Below are positions 26,951-34,437 of a stretch of 64,000 nucleotides of DNA, in pieces. The stretch's first letter is position 1. Every line of letters starts with the position of its first letter. A program made the translations under genes and the position numbers. The stretch comes from JAGRCP01 sp942490705 (lineage in GTDB: Bacteria > Chloroflexota > Anaerolineae > Caldilineales > Caldilineaceae). The notes under the pieces were generated by a model. That model did no database searches. It worked only from the letters and a program-made list of their open reading frames with translations, and had not been told where the DNA came from. The stretch covers positions 186,001 to 250,000 of the forward strand of contig CALNXY010000019.1 of the NCBI GenBank assembly GCA_942490705.1, written 5' to 3'.

Positions 26951-27028
26951 TTGCGGATTGGGGATTCATGATTGCGGATTGTTGGCGATCGCGGGCAAGT
27001 CCGACTTCCACAATCCAAAATCCGCAAT
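26951..27028. repeat. Short direct and inverted repeats between smpB and the downstream gene
   Basis: ttgcggattg occurs at 26951-26960 and again at 26972-26981. The inverted partner aatccgcaat lies at 27019-27028 and pairs with 26971-26980. It may act as the smpB transcript end or be an intergenic repeat unit. Confidence 0.5.
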
Positions 27029-27029
27029 C

Positions 27030-27521
27030 TCAATAGGCTTGTTTCAGGGCGCGTTGGATGTCGCGTTCTGCATCGCGCTTGGCGATGGTGCCGCGCTTGT
27101 CATACTGCTTCTTGCCGCGTACGAGCGCGACCTGTACCTTTGCAAGCCCCTTCTCGTTGATGTACATCTTGAGCGGCACAATCGTCCAGTTGCGCTGGGT
27201 GACCTGACCATGCAACCGCTCGATCTCGCGGCGATGAAGCAACAATTTACGCCTGCGCGTCTCGTCATGATTGTTGCGATTGCCGTGCTCATACTGGGCA
27301 ATGTGGACATTCATCAGCCACGCCTCGTCATTGCGCACAAGCACGAAGCCGTCGCGCAGGTTGACTTTGCCGTCGCGCACCGACTTGATCTCGGTGCCTG
27401 TCAACGCCATGCCGGCCTCGAACGTCTCTTCAATAAAATACTCGTGACGCGCCTTGCGGTTTGTCGCCACGGTCCGCGGTCCACGCGGTTGATTGTCGGA
27501 CTGCTTTTTCTTTTTGGCCAT
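27030..27521 (-). CDS. smpB: SsrA-binding protein SmpB
   Basis: A 163-residue SmpB, the partner of tmRNA in trans-translation and ribosome rescue. Hallmarks are ATNRKARHEYFIEETFEAGMALTGTEIKS, LRDGFVLVRNDEAWL, the RRRKLLLHRREI segment, TIVPLKMYINEKGLAKVQVALVRGKKQYDKR, and a C-terminal basic tail (KRDAERDIQRALKQ). It also has a basic N-terminal extension. The tmRNA gene itself is not in the window. No strong ribosome-binding site precedes the ATG at 27521. Confidence 0.96.
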   Translation of the reverse strand: MAKKKKQSDNQPRGPRTVATNRKARHEYFIEETFEAGMALTGTEIKSVRDGKVNLRDGFVLVRNDEAWLMNVHIAQYEHGNRNNHDETRRRKLLLHRREIERLHGQVTQRNWTIVPLKMYINEKGLAKVQVALVRGKKQYDKRGTIAKRDAERDIQRALKQAY

Positions 27522-27609
27522 AACTCTGTTCTAAAATAGAGCGCTACAGGTACCGTCACGAGCTGCGCCTGTGGCGCCTGAAACCAGCGATCGTCTCGCC
27601 TTGAACGGG

Positions 27610-28938
27610 CTACTCGCTAGCGGCCTCGGCCGTACTTTCGCCGAGCAGGGACTGCAGATGCTCGAGCGCTGCGTCCAATTGTGGATCCACCCCGGCCTCG
27701 AATTCTTCATCACTAATTTCGACGGCGATATCTGGCTCCAGGCCCGTTCCGTCAATGGAACGATCTTCAGGCGTGTACCAGCGGGCGATCGTCACACGCA
27801 TGATGGAGCCGTCGCTTAGGGTATGCGGTAACTGAACACTCCCCTTGCCAAAGGTTGTCGTGCCGAGTAGCTCGGCGCGGTCGGCGTCTTGCAGCGCGCC
27901 GGCTACAATCTCCGAAGCGCTGGCGCTGCCCCCATTCACTAGAACAACCATGGGCAAATCTTCGGCGACAGAGCTTCCCTCTGTCTCGTAGATATCCTCG
28001 GTGTCGTCATTAAAGCGTTCGATCAAAACCCGTTCGTTTTCTCCCAGGAAGATACTTGTGACCTTGACCGCCTCGCGCAGCAGACCGCCGGTATTGCCGC
28101 GCAGATCAAAGATCAAACCGGCGGCCCCGCGATCAACGGCATCCTCGACGGCCTGACGCACCAGCTGGCCGGCGTTCTCGTTGAACGTATTGAGTCGCAC
28201 ATAGGCGATTTCATCTGCATCGCCCAGGCTGTCGGTACTGATCGTAGGCGTCTCAATCAGGTCGCGTACAACCTCAACATCGAAGGGCTCCGTCTCCCCC
28301 TCGCGCACGATCGTGAGGAGAACGGTGCTGCCCTTGGGACCGCGGATCTTGCTGACGGCGTCATTGAGGTCCGTGCCCACTATGCTTTCTCCGTCAACCG
28401 CAATCACAATGTCATCACGACGAATGCCTGCATTCCATGCTGGCTGATTTTCAAAAGGCTCGGTAATCGCCAGCGAATTGAAGTCTTCATCCCAGCGCAC
28501 GCGCGCCCCGATCCCTTCGAAATTGCCGCGCATGCTGGTACGGAAAAACTCCGCCTCTTCCGGCGTGAGGAAGGAGGTATTCGGATCATCGAGCAGATTG
28601 ACCACGCCACGGATCGCACCATAGGTCGCGTCTTCGTCTTCCGGCGCGCTGCCATAGAAATCACGGTAGAGCAGATCCATCGCTTCCCAAAAGACATCAA
28701 ATTCAGGATCGAGCAGCTCGCGGGAGTTAACGCCCGGTCTACCGGTCACAGCGTCGATGACGTCACGGCCGGCAATGCTGGCCGCGGCATCGCCCAAGCG
28801 ACCGGCGCCAAAACCAATGCCCAGCCCGGTCAAAAAGAGAACGAGCGCCACGGCGACGGCGCCGCAGCCGACCAGCAGCGGCGGGACGCTCCAGCCGCCT
28901 GGCTGGCGGGGCGGTCGGGGTTCAGAGTCAAGGCTCAT
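27610..28938 (-). CDS. S41 family C-terminal processing peptidase (second copy)
   Basis: A 442-residue membrane-anchored CtpA-like protease. A Pro-rich cytoplasmic start and a single helix (about 20-45) precede an S41 N-terminal helical region, a PDZ domain (about 115-200, IGARVRWDEDF to GESIVGTDLNDAV) and the S41 catalytic domain. The nucleophile serine is in NGGSASASEIVAGAL and the catalytic lysine in TFGKGSVQ. The ATG follows the stop of the upstream paralogue with one base between (AAAGAGCTAATATG), so the pair is co-translated. Confidence 0.9.
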   Translation of the reverse strand: MSLDSEPRPPRQPGGWSVPPLLVGCGAVAVALVLFLTGLGIGFGAGRLGDAAASIAGRDVIDAVTGRPGVNSRELLDPEFDVFWEAMDLLYRDFYGSAPEDEDATYGAIRGVVNLLDDPNTSFLTPEEAEFFRTSMRGNFEGIGARVRWDEDFNSLAITEPFENQPAWNAGIRRDDIVIAVDGESIVGTDLNDAVSKIRGPKGSTVLLTIVREGETEPFDVEVVRDLIETPTISTDSLGDADEIAYVRLNTFNENAGQLVRQAVEDAVDRGAAGLIFDLRGNTGGLLREAVKVTSIFLGENERVLIERFNDDTEDIYETEGSSVAEDLPMVVLVNGGSASASEIVAGALQDADRAELLGTTTFGKGSVQLPHTLSDGSIMRVTIARWYTPEDRSIDGTGLEPDIAVEISDEEFEAGVDPQLDAALEHLQSLLGESTAEAASE

Positions 28939-28939
28939 A

Positions 28940-30166
28940 TTAGCTCTTTGCTACCTCAAACGTACGTACGATTTCAAGCGCATCGACCACGGGGTCGTCG
29001 CCCTCTTCCACAATTTTGTCCGGCATGAGGCCGACGCCTGTAAGGGCTGCGCCACTGGGTGTGAACCATTCGGCGTTGGTGATATGCAGACTACTCTCAT
29101 CGGTGAGTTCGTGAATCAATTGGACGCTGCCCTTGCCGAAGGTCTTTTCGCCGACAAGTTGGGCCCGGCCATTGTCCTGCAGCGCGCCCGCCACGATCTC
29201 GGCTGCGCTGGCAGAGGCTCGATCGACGATGACGACCAGGGGCGCACCATCGGCGACCTGACCGGACTCGGCACGAAAGGTCTTACGCGTCCCGTCCGCC
29301 TTTTCTTCGATGAGAATGTCACCCTCGTCCAACCACATGTCGGCGATCTCCACGGCCGCGGTGACGAGACCGCCGGGATTGCCGCGTAGGTCAAGCACGA
29401 AGCGCTCTGCACCGGCCGCCCGCAATTCCTCCACCGCCGTCCGCATCTCCTCTGCGCTACGCTCGCTAAAGAGCGAGAGCGCAATCATTCCAACCGGCTC
29501 GCCCTCCCCATCGGCTCGCATCTCCCAGGAGACAGAAGGCGTCTCAATGTTCGCACGGACCACCGACAACGAACGCTCCTCCAGCGTATCTGAGCCTGTC
29601 GACTCGTCGCCAATGGCGCGTTCCACCGTCAGTTCCACGGCCGTGTCGACCGGCCCGCGCACCAGGGCGACCACGTCGTCGACCGGCATCTCATTCGTCA
29701 ACGTGACCTCATCAACGCGACGCAACAGATCACCAGCCTGGATTCCTGCCAAATCAGCCGGCTGGCCGGCCATCGGGTTGAGGACGAAACCTGTCTCACT
29801 TGCCTCGATAAAGGCGCCAATGCCGCCAAAGCTGCCGCGTAGTTGATCCCGTTCCAGCTCACGCGGTTGGGGTTCCACGAAATAGGTATAGGGATCGTCA
29901 AAGGACTCAACCAGCCCCCGCAGCGTTGCGTATATCTGCGTCTGCTCGTCAGGCGGCTCGCCGTAGAAATCTCGATCCAGAATTTGCCAGGCCTGCCAGT
30001 AAACGTTCAGATCCAGCGGATCCGCAGGTACGCTCTCCTGTTCACTCAGCGACGCTGACGGCTCGCTGACGGGATGGAAGAGCGGATAAGAGGCATACCC
30101 GGCGCCAAAGGCAATCGCGACCAGGCTGACGAAGCTGACAAGAACCAGGGCTGTTCGTTGATTCAT
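28940..30166 (-). CDS. S41 family C-terminal processing peptidase (first copy)
   Basis: A 408-residue CtpA-like protease with an N-terminal signal-anchor (residues 6-28), a PDZ domain (about 105-190) and the S41 core. The catalytic Ser is in DRASASAAEIVAGAL and the catalytic Lys in TFGKGSVQLIHEL, with LDLRGNPGG as the conserved strand. It is paralogous to the next gene. The ATG at 30166 lacks a ribosome-binding site and lies 9 nt after a TACAAT box, so a leaderless transcript is likely; the frame is open to 30208. Confidence 0.9.
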   Translation of the reverse strand: MNQRTALVLVSFVSLVAIAFGAGYASYPLFHPVSEPSASLSEQESVPADPLDLNVYWQAWQILDRDFYGEPPDEQTQIYATLRGLVESFDDPYTYFVEPQPRELERDQLRGSFGGIGAFIEASETGFVLNPMAGQPADLAGIQAGDLLRRVDEVTLTNEMPVDDVVALVRGPVDTAVELTVERAIGDESTGSDTLEERSLSVVRANIETPSVSWEMRADGEGEPVGMIALSLFSERSAEEMRTAVEELRAAGAERFVLDLRGNPGGLVTAAVEIADMWLDEGDILIEEKADGTRKTFRAESGQVADGAPLVVIVDRASASAAEIVAGALQDNGRAQLVGEKTFGKGSVQLIHELTDESSLHITNAEWFTPSGAALTGVGLMPDKIVEEGDDPVVDALEIVRTFEVAKS

Positions 30167-30175
30167 AGATGCACG

Positions 30176-30181
30176 ATTGTA
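30176..30181 (-). promoter_or_regulatory. -10 box for a near-leaderless S41 protease transcript
   Basis: TACAAT on the minus strand, ending 9 nt before the ATG at 30166. A start site 6-7 nt downstream would leave almost no leader. No convincing -35 is seen. Confidence 0.45.
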
Positions 30182-30228
30182 CCACACGCTTCCGAGCGCA
30201 CCCAACAATTCTATCGTGATTTTGGGGC

Positions 30229-30257
30229 TTGATTTGGAGTGATTTCTGTGCTAGACT
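30229..30257 (+). promoter_or_regulatory. Promoter of the aspS T-box leader
   Basis: -35 TTGATT at 30229-30234, 17-bp spacer, -10 TAGACT at 30252-30257 with a TG extension at 30249-30250. The transcript would begin near 30264, about 20 nt before stem I. Confidence 0.6.
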
Positions 30258-30263
30258 GCGCCA

Positions 30264-30569
30264 ACTATCTAGCAAAGGCTTAGACAGGGACAGGTTGACG
30301 AGCAGATTCAACGCTCAGCGAGCCGGTGAATGGTGCAAGACCGGACGTTGAACCTCGCCAATGACACCCTCGAGCCGACCGGTGAATGTTTTTTTGTGCA
30401 GTAGCCGGCTTCCGGATGCGCCCGTTATCGCGCAGCGACTTAAGCGCTGATGCGCCGAGTCGACTAAGGTTTGGGCCATGTCACAACGCAAGGTGACTGG
30501 ACTGAACAAATGGTGGTGGCACCACGATGCGGCTCAGGCCCTCGTCCTCCAAATGGACGAGGGCTTTTT
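30264..30569 (+). promoter_or_regulatory. T-box leader (tRNA-Asp sensing) upstream of aspS
   Basis: Stem I is visible: aggg/ccct at 30286-30289 and 30367-30370, cgag/ctcg at 30299-30302 and 30354-30357, ttcaacg/cgttgaa at 30307-30313 and 30346-30352, and the distal ccgg stem with the conserved agcgagccggtgaatggtgc terminal region at about 30317-30336. The 3' side of the specifier loop reads aatGACa, giving specifier GAC (30363-30365), an Asp codon. Stem III is gtcac/gtgac near 30480-30495. The T-box motif GGTGGCACCACG is at 30515-30526; its TGGC would pair with the tRNA 3' end GCCA, matching the G73 discriminator of tRNA-Asp. A terminator follows. Confidence 0.93.
30538..30569 (+). terminator. 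T-box-controlled intrinsic terminator
   Basis: A perfect 10-bp stem, gccctcgtcc (30538-30547) with ggacgagggc (30555-30564), a 7-nt loop, then TTTTT. It is mutually exclusive with the antiterminator formed by the T-box motif. Confidence 0.93.
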
Positions 30570-30606
30570 GTATTGGGCGTCTGAGGACGCCGAGAGGAGG
30601 AACGTC

Positions 30607-30654
30607 ATGCCTGACGATGACGATTGCAACGACGACAATGATCCCGAGGGATAG
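30607..30654 (+). CDS. Aspartate-rich 15-residue leader peptide of aspS
   Basis: ATG at 30607 is preceded by GAGAGGAGG with 6 nt spacing, one of the strongest ribosome-binding sites in the window. The frame reads MPDDDDCNDDNDPEG and stops at TAG 30652-30654. Seven of 15 codons are Asp and two are Asn. It lies between the T-box terminator and aspS, and is followed by a hairpin at 30662-30703. By analogy with amino-acid-biosynthesis attenuators, ribosome stalling at these codons when Asp-tRNA is scarce could alter downstream folding and aspS expression. This is inference; no homologue is known to me. Confidence 0.6.
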   Translation: MPDDDDCNDDNDPEG

Positions 30655-30661
30655 CGCTTGC

Positions 30662-30703
30662 CTGGGTCCGGGCGCGCCATCCCTGCCGTCATAACGGACC
30701 CGG
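30662..30703 (+). promoter_or_regulatory. Hairpin between the Asp-rich peptide and aspS
   Basis: ctgggtccg (30662-30670) pairs with cggacccgg (30695-30703), 9 bp including one G-T. It starts 7 nt after the leader peptide stop. It has no T-run, so it could act on translation or RNA stability rather than termination. Confidence 0.55.
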
Positions 30704-30731
30704 TCTGGAACCACATGAGAAAGAAAGCATC

Positions 30732-32063
30732 ATGCAAGCGCAAAGCGATCAACTACTGCGGCAAATCCGCACAACCGAAGCAGGGCAACATTGCGGCGAG
30801 CGGGTCACGCTGCACGGCTGGCTGCAAACCATACGCAAATTAGGCGGCGTCAATTTCATCATCCTGCGGGACGGCTGGGGTACAATTCAGGCCGTCACCG
30901 AGGAGGCAGCCGATCTCGCGCCCATCACAGACTCCAACCTTCAGCCGGAAAGCGTGATTACGCTGCAGGGCACTGTTGTCGCCAACGCGGTCGCGCCTGG
31001 CGGCTTTGAACTCCAGCAACCGCGGATTGAGACAATCACGCCGGTCGACGAACCGCTGCCGGTCTTGATCAGCAAGCGCACGGTGAAGGCGGCCATTCCC
31101 AGCCAGTTGGATCATGCGGTAACCGTCAACCGCCACCCGAGCCGGCGCGCGGTTTATCGACTGGCCGCCAACATGATGGCTGCCTTTCGCAGCTATTTGA
31201 ACAGCCAGGCCTTCACCGAAATTCAGACGCCGAAGCTGGTCGCTTCCGCCACGGAGAGCGGCGCCAACGTCTTTGGCGTGGACTACTTCGGTCAAACCGC
31301 GTATCTGGCGCAAAGTCCGCAATTCTACAAGCAGATTATGGTGGGCGTCTTTGAACGCGTCTATGAAGTAGGGCCGGTCTTCCGGGCCGAGCCCCACGAC
31401 ACGTCTCGTCATATTAACGAATATGTGAGCCTGGACGTCGAATTCGGCTTCATTGAGGATCATCACACCGTTATGGCGCTACTCACCGGACTGATTGCGC
31501 ACATTCTGAACGAGCTAAGGCTGACAAGTGCAGAGGAACTGACGTTGACCGGCGCCACGCTGCCCCAAATGCCCAACCAGATCCCAGCCATTAGCTTTCC
31601 CGCGGCCCAGGAACTGGTCCGAGAGCTTTCGGGCCTGGACCTGCGCGGCGAGCCCGATCTGTCGCCCGAGGATGAACGATGGGTCGCACAATGGGCCAAG
31701 GAGCAACACAATAGCGATTTCGTTTTCGTGACGGGCTATCCAATGCGTAAGCGGCCATTTTACACCCACCCGGATCCTGGCAATCCGGAGCTGTCCAATT
31801 CATTTGACCTGCTCTTCCGGGGTGTGGAATTGGTGACGGGCGGCCAGCGCCTCCACCGCTACGCCGACTATCTTGCGGCGTTGGAACGTGGCGGCTATGC
31901 GCTGGAACCGTTTGAGAGTTATCTCGAAGCTTTTCGTTATGGCATGCCGCCCCACGGCGGCTTTGCAATCGGCTTGGAACGATTCCTCATGCAGCTGCTG
32001 GACGCAAAAAACCTGCGGTTGACGACGCTCTTCCCGCGTGACATGGGACGCTTAACGCCCTAA
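30732..32063 (+). CDS. aspS: Aspartyl-tRNA synthetase, archaeal/eukaryal type
   Basis: A 443-residue class IIb synthetase. The N-terminal OB-fold (VTLHGWLQTIRKLGGVNFIILRDGWG) binds the anticodon. Motif 2 reads VGPVFRAEPHDTSRHINEY, the Asp-specific version rather than the FRAENSNTSRH of AsnRS. FVTGYPMRKRPFYT, FRGVELVTGGQRLHRY and motif 3 GGFAIGLERFLMQLL complete the site. It lacks the long GAD insertion of bacterial AspRS, so it is the short archaeal type, which in many organisms is non-discriminating and also charges tRNA-Asn. Expression is under a T-box and probably a leader peptide. Confidence 0.92.
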   Translation: MQAQSDQLLRQIRTTEAGQHCGERVTLHGWLQTIRKLGGVNFIILRDGWGTIQAVTEEAADLAPITDSNLQPESVITLQGTVVANAVAPGGFELQQPRIETITPVDEPLPVLISKRTVKAAIPSQLDHAVTVNRHPSRRAVYRLAANMMAAFRSYLNSQAFTEIQTPKLVASATESGANVFGVDYFGQTAYLAQSPQFYKQIMVGVFERVYEVGPVFRAEPHDTSRHINEYVSLDVEFGFIEDHHTVMALLTGLIAHILNELRLTSAEELTLTGATLPQMPNQIPAISFPAAQELVRELSGLDLRGEPDLSPEDERWVAQWAKEQHNSDFVFVTGYPMRKRPFYTHPDPGNPELSNSFDLLFRGVELVTGGQRLHRYADYLAALERGGYALEPFESYLEAFRYGMPPHGGFAIGLERFLMQLLDAKNLRLTTLFPRDMGRLTP

Positions 32064-32069
32064 GATGAC

Positions 32070-32114
32070 GAGACGCCAGTTACGCCTGGTGAGACGGCGT
32101 GCACCTGGCGTCTC
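32070..32114. repeat. 10-bp inverted repeat after aspS
   Basis: gagacgccag (32070-32079) and ctggcgtctc (32105-32114), with a 25-nt loop that itself contains acgcc/ggcgt. It has no T-run. It could be a transcript end or a regulatory hairpin before the next gene. Confidence 0.6.
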
Positions 32115-32158
32115 AAGCCACTCACCAAAGACGTACGAACAGCGAAAGGATTTCCTTG

Positions 32159-33118
32159 ATGACCGATTATGCCGATGTGCTGGCGGCGCGCGAGCGCTTG
32201 CGCGGCATCGCACATGAAACGCCGGTTATGACGTCCAGCACATTGGATGAATGGACCGGCGCCAGCGTCTTTCTGAAATGCGAAAACTTCCAGCGTATCG
32301 GCGCCTTTAAGTTTCGAGGGGCATACAACGCAATCAGCCAACTCTCGCCCGAAGCGCAGGCACGCGGCGTACTCACCTACTCGTCGGGCAATCATGCCCA
32401 GGCGGTGGCCAAAGTCTGCGCACTGCTGGGCGTCGATGCCACCATCGTCATGCCGATCAACGCGCCGCTTACGAAGCGCGCGGCCACCGAAGGCTATGGC
32501 GCCACGGTGATCGAGTACGATCCGGCGCGACAGGAACGTGAGGCAGTGGCGGCAGCGCTGGCAGAGGATCACGGCTACACCATCATCCCCCCCTACGATC
32601 ATGCCGATGTGATCGCCGGCCAGGGCAGCGCGGCACTTGAACTACACGAAATCGTGCCAGAGCTGGATCTGCTGCTGGTTTGCTGTGGCGGCGGTGGACT
32701 GTTGAGCGGCTGCGCCATCGCGACCAAGGGCGCAGCGCCGGCGTGCCGCGTCGTCGGCGTCGAACCGGAGGTGGCCGACGACGCCACGCGCTCGTTTAAT
32801 ACGCGAAGGCTGCATACGGTCCACAATCCGCCCACGATTGCCGACGGCACGCGCACGCCCTCACTGGGTAGGCTTACATTTCCGCTCGTACTCGAGTATG
32901 TGGATGAGATGATCACGGTAAGCGAGGGGGCGATCATGGAAGCCGTGCGCTTTGCCTTCTACCGGCTCAAATTAGTCGTAGAACCGTCTGGAGCGCTGGG
33001 CCTGGCCGCATTGCTGAGCGAGGCAGTGCAGGTACGCGATGACCGTGTGGGCGTCATCATCAGTGGCGGCAATATCGATGGGCCGACTATGCGCCTCATC
33101 CTAAACGAGCCGGCGTAG
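32159..33118 (+). CDS. PLP-dependent threonine/serine dehydratase or serine-racemase-like enzyme
   Basis: A 319-residue fold-type II PLP enzyme. The Schiff-base lysine is K51 in GAFKFRGA, the substrate loop is YSSGNHAQAVA near residue 74, and the phosphate-binding glycine loop is CGGGGLLSG near 173. SGGNID near the end is typical of threonine dehydratase/serine racemase. It lacks the C-terminal regulatory ACT-like domain of biosynthetic IlvA, so a catabolic dehydratase or a racemase is more likely. GAAAGGA precedes the ATG at 32159. It follows aspS by 95 bp and may be partly co-transcribed. Confidence 0.87.
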   Translation: MTDYADVLAARERLRGIAHETPVMTSSTLDEWTGASVFLKCENFQRIGAFKFRGAYNAISQLSPEAQARGVLTYSSGNHAQAVAKVCALLGVDATIVMPINAPLTKRAATEGYGATVIEYDPARQEREAVAAALAEDHGYTIIPPYDHADVIAGQGSAALELHEIVPELDLLLVCCGGGGLLSGCAIATKGAAPACRVVGVEPEVADDATRSFNTRRLHTVHNPPTIADGTRTPSLGRLTFPLVLEYVDEMITVSEGAIMEAVRFAFYRLKLVVEPSGALGLAALLSEAVQVRDDRVGVIISGGNIDGPTMRLILNEPA

Positions 33119-33127
33119 GCCAATAAA

Positions 33128-33162
33128 AAAACGGGACCGGCACGTTGTGCCGGTCCCGTTTT
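33128..33162. terminator. Bidirectional intrinsic terminator
   Basis: A 16-bp perfect stem (33128-33143 with 33147-33162), 3-nt loop, A-run on the left and TTTT on the right. It sits between convergent genes. Confidence 0.92.
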
Positions 33163-33179
33163 GCGCTCGCAGTTATACA

Positions 33180-33710
33180 CTAATGTGGCATGGTGAAGGC
33201 GCCAATAATGGCGAAGATTCCACCGATGATCAGGAAGATGGCGATGACCCACGGCAGGACAACGGCCGCGGCGACCATGTTCATGAGCAAGAGAATACCG
33301 ATGACGATCGAGATCACGCCCATGATGCCGGCGCCCCAACCGCCGCCCTGGAAGGCAGCGATCAAGCCCATGATGCCCATAATGATGCCCTGAATACCCA
33401 GGACCAGCACAATGGCGAAGCCCATGGACGCCAAGCGCTGAGCGGCTCCTGCATCAATCAACCAATAACCGGCGATGATACCGATGATACCGCCAAAGAT
33501 CTTCCAGCCCCACTGACGACGATCCCAAATCAAGCTAACGAGATAGTAGATACCGGTGATGAGCCAGTAGAGACCAATTGCCCAGACCAGCACATTGCTG
33601 ACCTGAAACGGGTTGCTCCACAGCATGATGCCCAAGATGATGGCGGCAATACCGCCGATCAGGGTAAGCCACCATGGCGTCTTGTTCTGTTGCACGGCAT
33701 ACGCAGACAT
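33180..33710 (-). CDS. DUF308/HdeD family membrane protein
   Basis: A 176-residue protein with six predicted helices, arranged as paired short hydrophobic segments: WWLTLIGGIAAIILGIMLWSNPF, VLVWAIGLYWLITGIYYLVSLI, and later IMGVISIVIGILLLMNM. This is the HdeD/DUF308 pattern. HdeD of enteric bacteria is linked to acid resistance; the role here is unknown. The ATG at 33710 follows GGAGGG. It shares a bidirectional terminator with the PLP enzyme gene. Confidence 0.88.
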   Translation of the reverse strand: MSAYAVQQNKTPWWLTLIGGIAAIILGIMLWSNPFQVSNVLVWAIGLYWLITGIYYLVSLIWDRRQWGWKIFGGIIGIIAGYWLIDAGAAQRLASMGFAIVLVLGIQGIIMGIMGLIAAFQGGGWGAGIMGVISIVIGILLLMNMVAAAVVLPWVIAIFLIIGGIFAIIGAFTMPH

Positions 33711-34098
33711 GTTTGTTACTCCCTCCAAGGAAAAGATGATTGTTCTGACATGCTGATTATTGTCTGAATTGTTTCAAACATATAAACGTTAGCATAACAC
33801 AAGAATCGTCGATTTTGAAAAGAAATGTTCGATCATTATTCACATTTACGATGTCGGTTAAAAAAACCTGATGTCGCCTTTTAATAGCTACACGAAAACG
33901 GCGGACACCCCTCACACCTCTTTTTGATTCGCCCTTTGCGCTTACCGCAACATAACGCATTCGGCCAGCGTCAGCGGCGGGCCTCGGGTGCACTGACGCC
34001 CCATGCAACTGCTGCTTACCGTACGGCAAATCGCTTATGCTATACTGGCTTGGCAACAGCGGTGGACGTCATTTGAACCAGAAAGGGCAACGATCCCA
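33711..34098. other. AT-richer divergent intergenic region
   Basis: 388 bases between the DUF308 gene and the next rightward gene. The part from 33745 to 33900 is visibly more AT-rich than its surroundings. One extended -10 promoter for the rightward gene is at 34038-34046. No coding sequence or RNA gene is supported. Confidence 0.6.
34038..34046 (+). promoter_or_regulatory. Extended -10 promoter of the small protein-mvaD pair
   Basis: TGCTATACT at 34038-34046, the same element as at 16138-16146 and 16354-16362. The leader to the ATG at 34099 is about 45 nt. Confidence 0.55.
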
Positions 34099-34401
34099 AT
34101 GCCAATCAGTACCTCTTCATTCGGCGATGAACGCGATGGCCGTTACGGTGAGTATGAGTCTGACGACCTCTATGATCAGGAAACGCTCGAATTTTCAGGC
34201 ATCACGCCGGAACAGGCCAAAACCTATCTCAAGCGTCTGGGCGGCGGCGTCGACGAAGAGCAAACCAAGGTGGAGGGCATCGGCTGGCAAGCGGAAATCA
34301 CGTCGACCGCGGACGGCGTTGCCGTGACCTTTAATGCACATGACGAATTACTCGACGACCTGATTCGCCGATTCGAAGAATGGGTTGATCGGGCGTCGTA
34401 A
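34099..34401 (+). CDS. Small acidic protein of unknown function
   Basis: A 100-residue protein I do not recognise. The first 30 residues are Asp/Glu/Tyr-rich and probably disordered (DERDGRYGEYESDDLYDQE). The rest could form a small alpha/beta domain: GITPEQAKTYLKRLGGGVDEEQ, a beta stretch (WQAEITSTADGVAVTFNA), then a C-terminal amphipathic helix (LLDDLIRRFEEWVDRA). GAAAGGG lies about 9 nt before the ATG. It is 36 bp upstream of mvaD on the same strand and probably co-transcribed. Confidence 0.65.
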   Translation: MPISTSSFGDERDGRYGEYESDDLYDQETLEFSGITPEQAKTYLKRLGGGVDEEQTKVEGIGWQAEITSTADGVAVTFNAHDELLDDLIRRFEEWVDRAS

Positions 34402-34437
34402 CCTCCAGTAAAGACAGCCACAGCCAGTGAGTGACTC

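Noticed and set aside
30715..30843. Short Lys/Cys-rich frame overlapping the start of aspS
   Set aside because: It runs in another frame through the aspS start and has no independent ribosome-binding site; the aspS frame is clearly the coding one.
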